DNA of 64,000 nucleotides from Thermoleptolyngbya sichuanensis A183 (GCF_013177315.1 NZ_CP053661.1:3906001-3970000), one strand, 5' to 3'; positions 26,264 to 34,826 are shown, counted from the stretch's first letter. Notes: generated by a model from the sequence alone, not told the origin. Numbers and translations: made by a program.

Positions 26264-26746
26264 AATCTTCGTAAAAATTAGAACTACGGTTGAAAGATCT
26301 ACGCAAATTTACTGAGCTTAGAGATGGCCGTTTCTGCAAAGCTGTCTCAAGCGCACGCCAAAATCCGAGGACTGCAAAAGCAATCCTATAAATGAGAGCA
26401 ACTGGGACAATCTGAAATCGGATGCACGGTCTGATCAGCAGATCGTCACCCTGATTCAGTCGTCATATTTCTGAGGAAATACTTAGCTAGAAAATAACAT
26501 CGGTCTTTTCGCGGGCCCGTGTATTCCTAAACACAGGAGCCAATAAGACTGTGTAAAGTAATACTTTTTATGGCTATAGTCACTTTACATTGGGACACAT
26601 TAGGACACAAATGTTGTTGTAAGGTGGCGCTTCTGCCCCAACAACAACGTCTTAAGGGGCGTAGAGCGCTATGGCTGGAGCTTCGAGTCCTGGGGATCAA
26701 TTTGCTCAGAGAATGGGTCAGGACTCTTGCCATGCGTCATGCTGCC
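26264..26746. other. Long leader/promoter region with inverted repeats
   Basis: No gene is seen. Two structures stand out. An 8 bp inverted repeat TGTAAAGT (26552-26559) and ACTTTACA (26582-26589) is separated by 22 bp and could be an operator. A hairpin-forming stretch, GTTGTTGT (26613-26620) and ACAACAAC (26641-26648), also lies here. The second could end the cysteine desulfurase transcript. Confidence 0.5.
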
Positions 26747-27925
26747 TTAGGCAAGTGCTGGGAAAGTAGAACGCTGCGATCGCAACGCCTGCACTGTCTG
26801 CACCACCGCCGCGCCGGCCTGCTCGATCTCTGCGTCGGTATTAAAGCGCCCAATGCCAAACCGCAGCGAGGCGAATGCTAAGTCGGGCGATCGCCCAATC
26901 GCCGTCAGCACATGGGAGGGCGCGATTTTTGTGGAACTACAGGCCGCACCGGAAGAAACTGCGATTTGCGACTGCAACGCCAGCAGCAGCGCCTGTCCGT
27001 CTACGCCTTCAATGCTTAGATTCAGGTTGCCCGGAAGCCGCCGGGTGGGGTGGCCGTTGAGATACACGCCGCCCAGGGGTTGGATTATGGAAAAGAGGCG
27101 ATCGCGCATTTCCGTCACTCTGGCCGACTCCGCTTCCCGACTCTCCAGCGCCAGTTCCACCGCCTTGGCAAAGCCCACAATCTGTGGCACATACAGCGTC
27201 CCCGACCGCATCCCCCGCTCATGCCCGCCGCCGTGAAGCTGCGCCGCAAGCTGCACCCGTGGGTCGCGCCGTCGCACATACAGCGCCCCAATGCCCTTTG
27301 GCCCGTAGACCTTGTGGGCCGTCAGGGACATCAAATCAACCTGCATCGCCTGCACGTCTAGCGGAATTTTGGCGATCGCCTGCGCGGCATCCGTGTGGAA
27401 CAGCACGTTGCGTTGATGACAAATCGCGCCAATCTCTTCCAGCGGTTGCAGCACGCCGATTTCGTTATTCGCCGCCATCACCGACACCAGGATCGTATCA
27501 GGCCGGATTGCCTCTTCTAGGGCGGCTAAATCCACCAAGCCGTCGGGCTGCACGCCCAGCCGCGTAATTTCAAAGCCCAGGGATTCCAGATACGTACAGG
27601 GATCGAGGACGGCGCTGTGTTCCGTTGTCAGGGTGATGATATGTCGTCCCTGAGAAACATAGGCTTCCGCCACGCCCTTGATTGCCAGGTTGTTGGCTTC
27701 CGTTGCGCCGCTAGTGAAGATCAGTTCTTCAGGGGTCGCGTTGATCGCGGCGGAAAGGATGGAGCGCGATCGCCCCACCGCCGCCTCTGCCTCCCAGCCG
27801 TACTGGTGCGTCGTGCTAGACGCATTGCCAAAATGCTCCGTGAAATAGGGCAGCATCGCCTCCACTACTCGCGGATCAGCGGGCGTAGTCGCATGATTGT
27901 CGAGATAAATCGGGCGATGGGGCAT
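26747..27925 (-). CDS. iscS: Cysteine desulfurase (IscS/NifS class)
   Basis: A 392-residue PLP enzyme that takes sulphur from cysteine for Fe-S clusters and thiolation. It begins IYLDNHATTPADPRVVEAML, has the H104 region TTEHSAVLDP, the PLP lysine K205 in LTAHKVYGPKG, and the active-site cysteine C329 in SSGAACSSTKIAPSHVL. The long flexible loop around C329 is the IscS/NifS type and not the SufS type. No iscU or nif genes adjoin it. Length and motifs are complete. Confidence 0.94.
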   Translation of the reverse strand: MPHRPIYLDNHATTPADPRVVEAMLPYFTEHFGNASSTTHQYGWEAEAAVGRSRSILSAAINATPEELIFTSGATEANNLAIKGVAEAYVSQGRHIITLTTEHSAVLDPCTYLESLGFEITRLGVQPDGLVDLAALEEAIRPDTILVSVMAANNEIGVLQPLEEIGAICHQRNVLFHTDAAQAIAKIPLDVQAMQVDLMSLTAHKVYGPKGIGALYVRRRDPRVQLAAQLHGGGHERGMRSGTLYVPQIVGFAKAVELALESREAESARVTEMRDRLFSIIQPLGGVYLNGHPTRRLPGNLNLSIEGVDGQALLLALQSQIAVSSGAACSSTKIAPSHVLTAIGRSPDLAFASLRFGIGRFNTDAEIEQAGAAVVQTVQALRSQRSTFPALA

Positions 27926-27974
27926 CAGCCAATAATTCCTAACAAAAGGCTTTTCAAAAAAGCTGAGCCAGAAG

Positions 27975-28084
27975 CGATCCCCCCTTCACCCCCCTTAAAA
28001 AGGGGGGAATGTTCAGCAAAGCCCCCTTAGCAAATGAGGAATGCCTAGCAAAGCCCCCCTTAGTAAGGGGGGTTGGGGGGATCT
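27975..28084. repeat. C/G-rich palindromic repeat next to stop codon
   Basis: Bases gatccccccttcacccccct open the repeat and aaggggggttggggggatc closes it, forming a long imperfect hairpin with an internal duplicated segment (ttcagcaaagcccccttag and ctagcaaagccccccttag). It lies between the desulfurase start and the transketolase-like stop, four bases from the latter. A related palindrome is at 51526-51603. Confidence 0.85.
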
Positions 28085-28087
28085 CTT

Positions 28088-29998
28088 CTACACCAGCTTT
28101 TTCACTTTGTCGATGATGCCCACGGGGTCGATGCCCTGGTGGGGGAACTGTTCCCATAGCCCACCACAGCCCTCTTCGTGCGTGCCGTAGTAGGCAAACT
28201 TCGGCGTGTAGCCCCGCTCCAGCAGCCAGGACCCAAAGCGGCTGCCCAGCCCTGTCCGGCGGTTAAACGCCTCCACCACCATCACAAACGGCGACTTGCC
28301 GATCTTCGCCATCGCGTCTTCGTCTATCACGTTCAGCGTAGATTTATTAATCAGCCCCACATCCAGCCCTTCTTGCTTCAGTCGCTCCACCGCATCCAGG
28401 GCGCGATAGACCGCATCGCCCACCGCGACGATATAGCCCGCCGTGCCCTCGCGCACCACCTCGTCTTTGCCAGGGACAAACGTGTAGTTGCCGCCGTAAA
28501 GCTCATTGCCGCTGCTGTCGAGCAAAATCGGTGTCTTGGAGCGGGTCGAGAAGATGAACCGCAGCCCCGGATCGAAGAAAATCGCCTCGACGCAGGCCTT
28601 CATCTGGTTGGCATCGGCAGGGAAGTAGAGCTTGGTATCATAGCCGTCGTCCAGCCCGTTGTCGGCAAAGAAGTTGTTGATACCAAAGTGGCAGGTGTTG
28701 TCTGCCATGTCGTCGATGCCGGAGTGCGAGAAGTGGCACAGCAGGTTGGAATAGTTCAGCCGCGCCATCGTGATTTCGGAAATGCACATTTCCAGAAAAG
28801 CGGCGAAGGTGGCGAAGATGCCCTGCTTGCCCTGTTCCATACCAAAGCCCGCTGCCGCCGATAGGTTGCCCCGCTCCATGATGCCGGAGGGAATGAACAC
28901 TTCTGGGTAGGCATCGTGGATTTTCTTCAGCCCACAGGAGCCTTCCAGATCGCTATCGACCACCAGCACCTTTTCTTTGCGCTCGGTTTCGCTCATTTTG
29001 GCCAGCATTCCATTCACCGCGTCGCCAAACACGTTGCGGTTGGAATCCCATTTATCGCTGATGCCCAGGAAGGTGTAGTCCTGCTTGGGCTTTTGGATGC
29101 CGTTGAGGTGGGCGACGGCGGCGCTGTGGCCGCGGCTTTCCAGATATTGCAGCGCCAGCTTCACGGAGATCACGTCGTGTCCGTGGTTCGAGCCTTCTAG
29201 CCCCTCGATGCCGGGGCACATGGGGCGCTTGCAGATGACGGCGATCGGGCCGGGGGTGTTCACTGCTTCGCAGATGGCGGCATAGAGCGCGTCGATGTCT
29301 TCGCCGTTGACTTCCAGCACTTTGAGTCCGTGTCCTTCCAGGGTGCGCTTGACGCTGTAGCCGGGCAGATATTTAGACGGATGACCGGCAATCGTCACGT
29401 CGTTGTCATCAATAATTAGCTTGACGTTGAGGTGTTGGGCAACTGCGAGACGGGCCGCTTCCGCATCGTTGCCTTCCTGCTGGGAGCCATCGGAACCAAG
29501 GCAAAAGACCGTCTTGCCCGGATTGGCAAAGGCCACGCCATTCACATAGGGCCACATATGCCCCAGGCGACCGGAGCTAAACTTGACCCCAGGCGTTAGC
29601 CCCAGTTCTGGGTGGCCGGGCAGTTTGGAATGGGCCAGGCGATAGCTCATCAACTGCTCGGCGGGCAGGTCGCCATTCAGCGTTGCCATCAGGTATTGCG
29701 TGCCCACGCGATGCCCTGCTTCGTCGAAGAAAATGGGGACAAAAGACTCTGGCTTGCCGCGAAACAGCGCGTCCAAAATCATGACTTCGGGCACAGTGTC
29801 GTAGGGGCCGCCTGTGTGGCCGCCCACGCCGTGGGCCGCGCCTGTGGCCGTGAAGAAGACGATCGCATCTCGACAAAGCTGGATATTAGCCTGGAGGGCC
29901 GCTTTCTGATCCGCCGTCAGGGTAGGCACGGTGGGATCAAGCGTTAGTTTTTGATATGCGCCGAGGTCGATGGGGAAGGTTGCGCCAGTTGCAGTCAT
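28088..29998 (-). CDS. Transketolase-like thiamine diphosphate enzyme, solitary
   Basis: This 636-residue two-domain TPP enzyme is related to transketolases, but its sequence differs from the usual Calvin-cycle Tkt. The cofactor motif is FCLGSDGSQQEGND (165-178) with the II-DDNDVT end of the TPP-binding motif (196-202). The pyrimidine domain has the E in IMERGNLSAAAGFG near 385 and a transketolase C-terminal domain follows. It may handle sugars or an unknown ketol substrate. There is no adjacent Calvin-cycle or vitamin gene. The start ATG 29998 fits the alignment expected for the family. Confidence 0.85.
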   Translation of the reverse strand: MTATGATFPIDLGAYQKLTLDPTVPTLTADQKAALQANIQLCRDAIVFFTATGAAHGVGGHTGGPYDTVPEVMILDALFRGKPESFVPIFFDEAGHRVGTQYLMATLNGDLPAEQLMSYRLAHSKLPGHPELGLTPGVKFSSGRLGHMWPYVNGVAFANPGKTVFCLGSDGSQQEGNDAEAARLAVAQHLNVKLIIDDNDVTIAGHPSKYLPGYSVKRTLEGHGLKVLEVNGEDIDALYAAICEAVNTPGPIAVICKRPMCPGIEGLEGSNHGHDVISVKLALQYLESRGHSAAVAHLNGIQKPKQDYTFLGISDKWDSNRNVFGDAVNGMLAKMSETERKEKVLVVDSDLEGSCGLKKIHDAYPEVFIPSGIMERGNLSAAAGFGMEQGKQGIFATFAAFLEMCISEITMARLNYSNLLCHFSHSGIDDMADNTCHFGINNFFADNGLDDGYDTKLYFPADANQMKACVEAIFFDPGLRFIFSTRSKTPILLDSSGNELYGGNYTFVPGKDEVVREGTAGYIVAVGDAVYRALDAVERLKQEGLDVGLINKSTLNVIDEDAMAKIGKSPFVMVVEAFNRRTGLGSRFGSWLLERGYTPKFAYYGTHEEGCGGLWEQFPHQGIDPVGIIDKVKKLV

Positions 29999-30397
29999 AG
30001 CGTTTGTCCATAGATTTATGTTGGGGCAGTGCGAGCGATCGCCAGCATTGGAGCGTGGATCGGCTGCTATCGATTTTCCCTGGAGACCAGGGCACTCACC
30101 TCACTAGGGTTGATCCTAGAGATAGGGCTACCAGAATGCAAGTTTAGTGGCGAACGTACCCCTGCTGATTAACTGCTCATTAAATTGTTGGTAAATCTGT
30201 TTGCGGTTCGTTGGTAAATCTGTTTGTGGTTCAATCTGTCCCCTAGCACTCAAATTTTCAGACCGCTTGGACTGGTTGAGTTTTTTATAGGTTTTCTGTA
30301 GGTTTGAATCCATGCAGCCGATGAAGCTGATCACCCATGAAGCGGGTTAGTGAATGAACGGTTGAGTTGGGGATGCATGTTTGAAAGGGCGATCGCC
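29999..30397. other. Intergenic region, nothing recognised
   Basis: A 399 bp stretch with one HIP1-related site and a direct duplication of tggtaaatctgtttg around 30188-30225 (two copies separated by ~9 bp). No gene or RNA is recognised. It must carry the promoter of the transketolase-like gene. Confidence 0.5.
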
Positions 30398-31309
30398 CTA
30401 TTTTTCAGGGGTCGTATCGTAGGTCAGTTGGTCGGAGACATACCGCTGCGGTTCGACGTGAATTGTCGTTCGCACTGGGCTAAACGCATCTTCCAGTGCT
30501 GCTTCGACGGCTTCGGTAATGTCGTGGGCCGTGTCTACATCCTCGGCATTCACCACTAGATGCATTTCGATAAACACCTGCCGCCCTACGACCCCCCGCG
30601 AGGCGATGCTGTGGCAGTTCACCACGCCCGGAACTTGGGTGACAATGGCATGAATCTTTTCGGGGGCGATCGCCATTTCATCCACCAGCCAGGGCAAGTT
30701 TTCCTTCAAGACCTGCCAACCACTCCAAAAGACCAGCAGCGCCACCGGAAACGCCAGCGCCACATCTAGCCACTGCACCCCCAACACCCACACACCCAAC
30801 AGTCCAGCCATCACCGTAATCGTCACCCAGACATCGCTCATGGTGTGGCGGGCATCAGCCAGCAGGATAGGGCTGCCAATGCGCTTTCCCACGCGCCGTT
30901 CATAAAATGTGACAAAAATATTGATGCCTAGCACCAGCAGCAAGAGCAACAACTCCCAGCCTTCCAAGATCAGCGGTTCGCCACCGCCCAAGATGCGAGT
31001 GATGGCCCCCTGCAAAATTTCAAAACAGGCAATTCCCAAAAATGCGCTGATCCCCAAGGCCCCCACCGCTTCAAACTTTTGATGGCCGTAGGGATGACTG
31101 CGGTCGGGATAGGGAGACGAGAATCGACTGGCGACCAGCCCCAGGATGTTGTTGGCGGAGTCGGTGACGCTGTGGAGCGCATCGGCCAGCAGGCTGAGGG
31201 AACCCGTCAAAAATCCCACGGTCGCCTTTAGCACCATCACCAGCAGATTCAGTCCCAGCGTGATCAGCAGGACGCGGCGCACGGTGGCGCGATGGTCTTG
31301 GCGAGTCAT
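30398..31309 (-). CDS. Cation diffusion facilitator family transporter
   Basis: This 303-residue integral membrane exporter of divalent metals has six hydrophobic segments between ~10 and ~205. The metal-binding His/Asp motifs are SLLADALHSVTDSANN (helix 2) and LLADARHTMSDVW (helix 5). HPYGHQKFEA is the conserved cytoplasmic loop. The C-terminal ~90 residues (PGVVNCHSIASRGVVGRQVF) form the regulatory ferredoxin-like domain. The helix 5 HxxxD is intact, so activity is likely; zinc, iron or manganese cannot be separated. It is alone on its strand. Confidence 0.93.
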   Translation of the reverse strand: MTRQDHRATVRRVLLITLGLNLLVMVLKATVGFLTGSLSLLADALHSVTDSANNILGLVASRFSSPYPDRSHPYGHQKFEAVGALGISAFLGIACFEILQGAITRILGGGEPLILEGWELLLLLLVLGINIFVTFYERRVGKRIGSPILLADARHTMSDVWVTITVMAGLLGVWVLGVQWLDVALAFPVALLVFWSGWQVLKENLPWLVDEMAIAPEKIHAIVTQVPGVVNCHSIASRGVVGRQVFIEMHLVVNAEDVDTAHDITEAVEAALEDAFSPVRTTIHVEPQRYVSDQLTYDTTPEK

Positions 31310-31731
31310 AGGCGGTACAGTAGGCAGGAATTAGGCAGAAATTACGCAGAGATACTAACGCGCTTTGGCGTACTTTGGACGTTGAGGCGCTTCGAGAAAC
31401 GTAACGCTCTGGCAAGGGGCGATCGCCCGCTGACCACCTGCTGATTGTTATTATGAGGTCAATCTTGTAACCAGATGAAAACTCTGACTACAAACCCAAG
31501 CTCTCTGGTTGTCAGGCTTTGCGCTGAGTTGCCCTCCAACCCTCAACGGAGCAACGATTCTTGTCTTGCTATCAGTTGCTATCAGTCTTCTAAATCGGGT
31601 TACTAGCCTCTCCGTACAGGGTAAATCCCTGCCAGCACAGGTTTTACTGTTCGCACCTCACCATCTGCGCCTGGTCAGTCGTACCTAGCCCGTTGCATCT
31701 AGCCCCCTCGCATCTATCCAAGGATCTTCCA
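31310..31731. other. Spacer between divergent genes
   Basis: No gene is seen in this 422 bp. It has a HIP1 site and the duplicated ctatcagttgctatcagt at ~31569-31587. The AAGG ribosome site of the M15 gene is at its right end. Confidence 0.5.
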
Positions 31732-32781
31732 ATGACGAAGCAAATCATCAAGATCACCGACAGTCGTGCTGTCTTAAAGCGTCGTCCCGCCTATGTCGGT
31801 CATCTGCCGCAAAACGAGCAATATAAAGTAGACGCGGGCACTGAGTATGAAATTCAGTCCTACGCCTATGCCGACTCAGCGGGAGATTTTGACGAACACA
31901 TCAAGTTTGCGCTCAAGGAAGGCAACCTCGGCGGATTCAACACGTGGTATATCTACAATCGCTTTGCCGAAGTGTTGTCGGATGGCGAAGTGGTGTATCC
32001 CATCGAAGAGCAAACCGCCGCGCAGATTTTAGAAATCACCCAAGATACGGTCATCAAGCGCCGCCCCGTGCCCGTAGAAGAACTCACTGAAGAAGAAATC
32101 TTCAAAGTTTCCAAGGGCATGACCTTTGACCTACATTCCTACGCCTACGCCGATGCCAGCGGTAGCTTGCAAGGGCATATTCGCTTTGCCATCAACAATC
32201 CAGAGCAATATATTCGTGGCATCAGCCTGTGGCATGTGTCGGATCAGCAGGCCCAGGTAAAATTTGACGATAGGGTGGTGTATCCGATTCCAGCGGCGGC
32301 TCCGGCAGCGGCAATGGCGGCGGCATCTCCGGCGGCGGCACCCAAAACCTTTTCTGGCAAGGAAATCAAGCTTGCTGGAAATCGGGGCACCGTCTATTCT
32401 GACCAGCCGATTATCCCCAACGGCTCTTTTACATGGGGCGAGGCGACCCACAACTGCACGCGCCTGCCCCAAACGGCTGAGCATGTGGAGAACATGGTGA
32501 AACTGGCGACGCAGCTTGAAAAAGCCCGCCAGCAAATCGGCAAGCCCTTCCGGATTACCTCTTGGTATCGCCCAGAGCCATTCAACTCCAAAGCTGGCGG
32601 AGCGCGGCGCAGCCAGCATCTCGCCGGGGGGGCGGTAGATATCGTCGTGCAGGGCTATATGGGGGCAGATCTGGCGAAGATGCTGGTGGGCTGGTGGCCG
32701 GGTGGCTTGGGCATTTATGCGGGCAACCGACGGCATATTCTGCATCTTGACGTGGGCGTGAAACGCAAGTGGGGCTTTTGA
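31732..32781 (+). CDS. Zinc D-Ala-D-Ala carboxypeptidase-like protein (Peptidase M15A) with duplicated N-terminal domain
   Basis: This 349-residue protein starts at ATG 31732 after AAGG. Residues ~5-95 and ~98-185 are two copies of the same ~88-residue domain (IKRRPVPVEEL / LKRRPAYVGHL, IQSYAYADSAGDFDEHIKFA / LHSYAYADASGSLQGHIRFA), each ending VVYPI. An Ala-rich linker follows. The M15A catalytic domain (about 225-349) has H296 and D303 in SQHLAGGAVD and H338 in HILHLDVG, the zinc set for cutting D-Ala-D-Ala bonds in peptidoglycan. No signal peptide is visible. The duplicate domain may bind the cell wall or another protein, which is unproven. Confidence 0.88.
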   Translation: MTKQIIKITDSRAVLKRRPAYVGHLPQNEQYKVDAGTEYEIQSYAYADSAGDFDEHIKFALKEGNLGGFNTWYIYNRFAEVLSDGEVVYPIEEQTAAQILEITQDTVIKRRPVPVEELTEEEIFKVSKGMTFDLHSYAYADASGSLQGHIRFAINNPEQYIRGISLWHVSDQQAQVKFDDRVVYPIPAAAPAAAMAAASPAAAPKTFSGKEIKLAGNRGTVYSDQPIIPNGSFTWGEATHNCTRLPQTAEHVENMVKLATQLEKARQQIGKPFRITSWYRPEPFNSKAGGARRSQHLAGGAVDIVVQGYMGADLAKMLVGWWPGGLGIYAGNRRHILHLDVGVKRKWGF

Positions 32782-33122
32782 TGACGCAACTGAGATTAAA
32801 TTTGGTGGAAGGGTCGGTGTCGTTTAACTTTTCGCCAGCAGCCGCGCAGGAGCTAAAGGGGGCGATCGCCACGCTGCTGGAACACCTGAAGGCAGTCTCC
32901 GCTAGCAGCACCGGCGGTCGCCCCAGCCCCAAGCCATCTATGGAATATCAGCATACGGGCGAGGTGTTTTTAGAAATTTTCTGCAACCCCAACATCTGGC
33001 CCAGTCCCTTTGCGGCGAAGGTGCTGGTGACAGTGCGCGACGACCGCATCCGGCTGACGACCGAAGCCGAACTGACGCGCCTGCTGGAGGATGTGAACGA
33101 GTATTTGGGGGTTGAGGGGTAG
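32781..33122 (+). CDS. Hypothetical cyanobacterial protein, coupled to M15 peptidase gene
   Basis: A 113-residue protein whose ATG overlaps the stop codon of the peptidase gene by one base (TGATG), so the two are translationally coupled. The sequence MTQLRLNLVEGSVSFNFSPA and the terminal TTEAELTRLLEDVNEYLGVE do not match a named domain I can recall. It has no signal or membrane segment. Its place in the operon suggests a role with the peptidase, but this is an inference. Confidence 0.75.
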   Translation: MTQLRLNLVEGSVSFNFSPAAAQELKGAIATLLEHLKAVSASSTGGRPSPKPSMEYQHTGEVFLEIFCNPNIWPSPFAAKVLVTVRDDRIRLTTEAELTRLLEDVNEYLGVEG

Positions 33123-33438
33123 AGGCTGGATTTTGGATTTTGGATTTCAGGGCTGCTGCGCTGGAGGCGATTGAGTGGCGCTGCGGTTTAGAGGTTGGGT
33201 TTTGGGCTTGGGGTTTTGGAAGCCCTACAGAGCCTTGGACAGGCCATCCAAAATCGCCATCCGAAAGCACTAACCCAAGATCCCAAGCCAAGATCTCAAC
33301 CCAAGATCCCAATCCAAAATCCAAAATTGATTGGTTCCGCATCCTCGCCTCCAGACTAGAAAACAGAAAGGGAGTCCAGCGGTCTGAACTCCCCATTTGA
33401 ACTGTTGTTTGGGACGCTTGAAAGACTGGAATGCCCAG
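33123..33438. repeat. Heptamer-type tandem repeats, ggatttt/aatccaa units
   Basis: This region has several runs of 7-bp-period sequence: ggattttggattttggattt at 33128-33147, and a set of cccaagatc / ccaaaatcc runs from about 33270 to 33330. It looks like the cyanobacterial short tandemly repeated repetitive (STRR) class. No gene is supported. Confidence 0.8.
33362..33395 (-). terminator. Intrinsic terminator after the small hypothetical gene
   Basis: On the minus strand GGGAGTTCAG and CTGGACTCCC pair around four bases (ACCG), followed by a T-rich tail (tttctgttttc). It lies 45 bp past the stop of the gene at 33439-33693. Confidence 0.65.
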
Positions 33439-33693
33439 TCAGTGATCGTCGTCGGCAGCACTCGGAGCCTGCCCGATGCCCAGCGCTTTCTTAGACTGTT
33501 TGAGCTGCTTCCAGAGCGATTTAATCTCTTGGTAGGTTTCTTCAGGCGAGAGTTTGCCGTTGGTTTCCAGACCGCACAGCAGGCTGACTCGGTGGGAAAA
33601 CTCTTGCAGGTTGGCGTTGAACACCAGGTTTTCGGGTTTGACCGGGCCGTAGTAGCGGCTGCGCGGCGCGAAGAAATCAGAGTAATCAGCCAT
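33439..33693 (-). CDS. Small conserved cyanobacterial hypothetical protein
   Basis: The product has 84 residues and begins MADYSDFFAPRSRYYGPVKP, followed by ENLVFNANLQEFSHRVSLLC and a helical end. This family is widespread in cyanobacteria and has no assigned function. There is no signal peptide or membrane segment. A Pho-box-like array lies immediately upstream of the start. Confidence 0.82.
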   Translation of the reverse strand: MADYSDFFAPRSRYYGPVKPENLVFNANLQEFSHRVSLLCGLETNGKLSPEETYQEIKSLWKQLKQSKKALGIGQAPSAADDDH

Positions 33694-33710
33694 GAATGCC
33701 TCCTTGAGGG

Positions 33711-33751
33711 CTTAACAAGTTCTTAACCTATGGTTAACCTAATTATCCCTA
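33711..33751. promoter_or_regulatory. Pho-box-like array of four 8 bp direct repeats
   Basis: Units at 33711 (CTTAACAA), 33722 (CTTAACCT), 33733 (GTTAACCT) and 33744 (TATCCCTA) recur every 11 bp, with 3 bp between each. Cyanobacterial Pho boxes bound by SphR have this layout and PyTTAAPyPyT sequence. The array lies about 18-58 bp before the ATG at 33693; the repeats read on the opposite strand to that gene, so its activity there is uncertain. Confidence 0.55.
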
Positions 33752-33786
33752 ATTTTCAAGGCGATCGCCCACCTCTTAAGGCTTAT

Positions 33787-33935
33787 TCAGGGATCGGGCA
33801 TGTCATAGGCGCATTGCGGCAAGTCGTTTAGGGCATAGGGCTTGGATAGAAACACGCTGGCCCCCGCCTCCAGCATCCCGTCTCGGTTCAACGCCGTCTC
33901 CGACCAGAAGCGTCCTGATAATTATCGAAGGGTCT
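33787..33935 (-). pseudogene. Response regulator C-terminal remnant, frameshifted
   Basis: The minus strand reads SIIIRT in one frame and then, after a shift, GRFWSETALNRDGMLEAGAS followed by VFLSKPYALNDLPQCAYDM and a TGA at 33787-33789. This matches the end of a REC domain: the Lys in FLSKPYALNDL is the conserved switch lysine. The upstream phosphoacceptor part is missing. It is a decayed fragment and not a working gene. Confidence 0.68.
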
Positions 33936-34173
33936 TTAAGCAGTCTGCACGCGACCGTTAGCTGGCATCTTGGTCAATACCAGAAGTGTTGAATCTTGAT
34001 GGTAAAACTTTACAAAAAGCACTCTCAAGAGGCGGATTATTGAGAATGGAAGCAATAAGTAGGTCATTACAGGCAGAATTATAGATCTTTTGTACTGGAT
34101 TCAGCTATGAACTTGCCCTGCTAACATTGCGTTCAACACTTCTGGGTCAATACAAAGTCTTTCTGTAATCATA

Positions 34174-34261
34174 GGACTTACGCATCTGGAGGATTTCTCG
34201 CTGGCTGTGTTCGCGAGAAATCCTTCAAAACCCAGAAGATTTATCGCAGGTGCGTAAGTCC
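34174..34261. mobile_element. 88 bp MITE-like element, copy 2
   Basis: It is flanked by perfect 11 bp inverted repeats, GGACTTACGCA and TGCGTAAGTCC. It is related to copy 1 at 14601-14688 over the full 88 bp. There is no open frame. No convincing target duplication was found at its edges. Confidence 0.88.
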
Positions 34262-34289
34262 TGAAATAATAGCTTGAAGAAGAAAGATT

Positions 34290-34556
34290 ATGGGAATGCC
34301 CTGTGAAGTCAATAGCATCTTAAAGTTAAAGCCTTCTCAAGGCTATCCTTATCAACTTGAGAAGGGAAAGAGATATTCTGCCCAAAAAGAGGGATATAGA
34401 ATTGTTCCAATAGATGTTCCCATTCCTTTAGTGGATGAGGGTTGGTTTGCTCATGCAGACATTAAAATTCACAAGCTTGTTTGGGAAAACGGAGTTACCA
34501 GTATGGATTTCGAGATTGATAGGATATACGAGTCTCCCTTTTTGACCAAAGCTTAG
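34290..34556 (+). CDS. DUF2584 family protein
   Basis: This 88-residue protein begins MGMPCEVNSILKLKPSQGYP and has DVPIPLVDEGWFAHADIKIH, the features of the DUF2584 family, which is common to cyanobacteria. No function is known. It is transcribed alone and surrounded by A+T-rich, element-filled DNA; its base composition is lower in G+C than its neighbours, so recent transfer or relaxed codon use is possible. Confidence 0.82.
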   Translation: MGMPCEVNSILKLKPSQGYPYQLEKGKRYSAQKEGYRIVPIDVPIPLVDEGWFAHADIKIHKLVWENGVTSMDFEIDRIYESPFLTKA

Positions 34557-34644
34557 AAGTATGATCAGGGCGCGATGTACAACTGAAGTTGGGGACAGAA
34601 AAGTCCAACTGAATGATTCTAAAAATGCGACCTATCTAGACTGA

Positions 34645-34782
34645 GAGCTAATTTGTAAAGGAGCCTGAAAGCCTTGTTAATCAAGGATTTCCGAGAAACC
34701 GCTTTTCCTGGGCAAGCATGACCTCAAAGCCACACATGCCAAGAGTTTCAGGCTTCTTAAGATTTGCTTCATAAATTAGCTC
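34645..34782. mobile_element. 138 bp MITE, copy 1
   Basis: The terminal inverted repeats are GAGCTAATTT at the left and AAATTAGCTC at the right. It is flanked by a direct TGA (34642-34644 and 34783-34785). Copy 2 (55848-55985) differs at one visible base. There is no open frame. Confidence 0.93.
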
Positions 34783-34787
34783 TGAGT

Positions 34788-34826
34788 GGGGCTAATATTT
34801 GGGACTAATATTTGGGACTAATATTT
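34788..34826. repeat. 3 x 13 bp tandem repeat
   Basis: The unit gggactaatattt occurs three times (the first has ggggctaatattt), starting three bases past the MITE's right target copy. Confidence 0.9.

Larger units (their letters stand above)
33694..34289. other. Mixed intergenic region with remnants
   Basis: This 600 bp space contains the Pho-box-like array, the response-regulator remnant and the second 88 bp MITE, and otherwise A+T-rich sequence. It looks like a place where genes have decayed and elements have landed. Confidence 0.6.
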
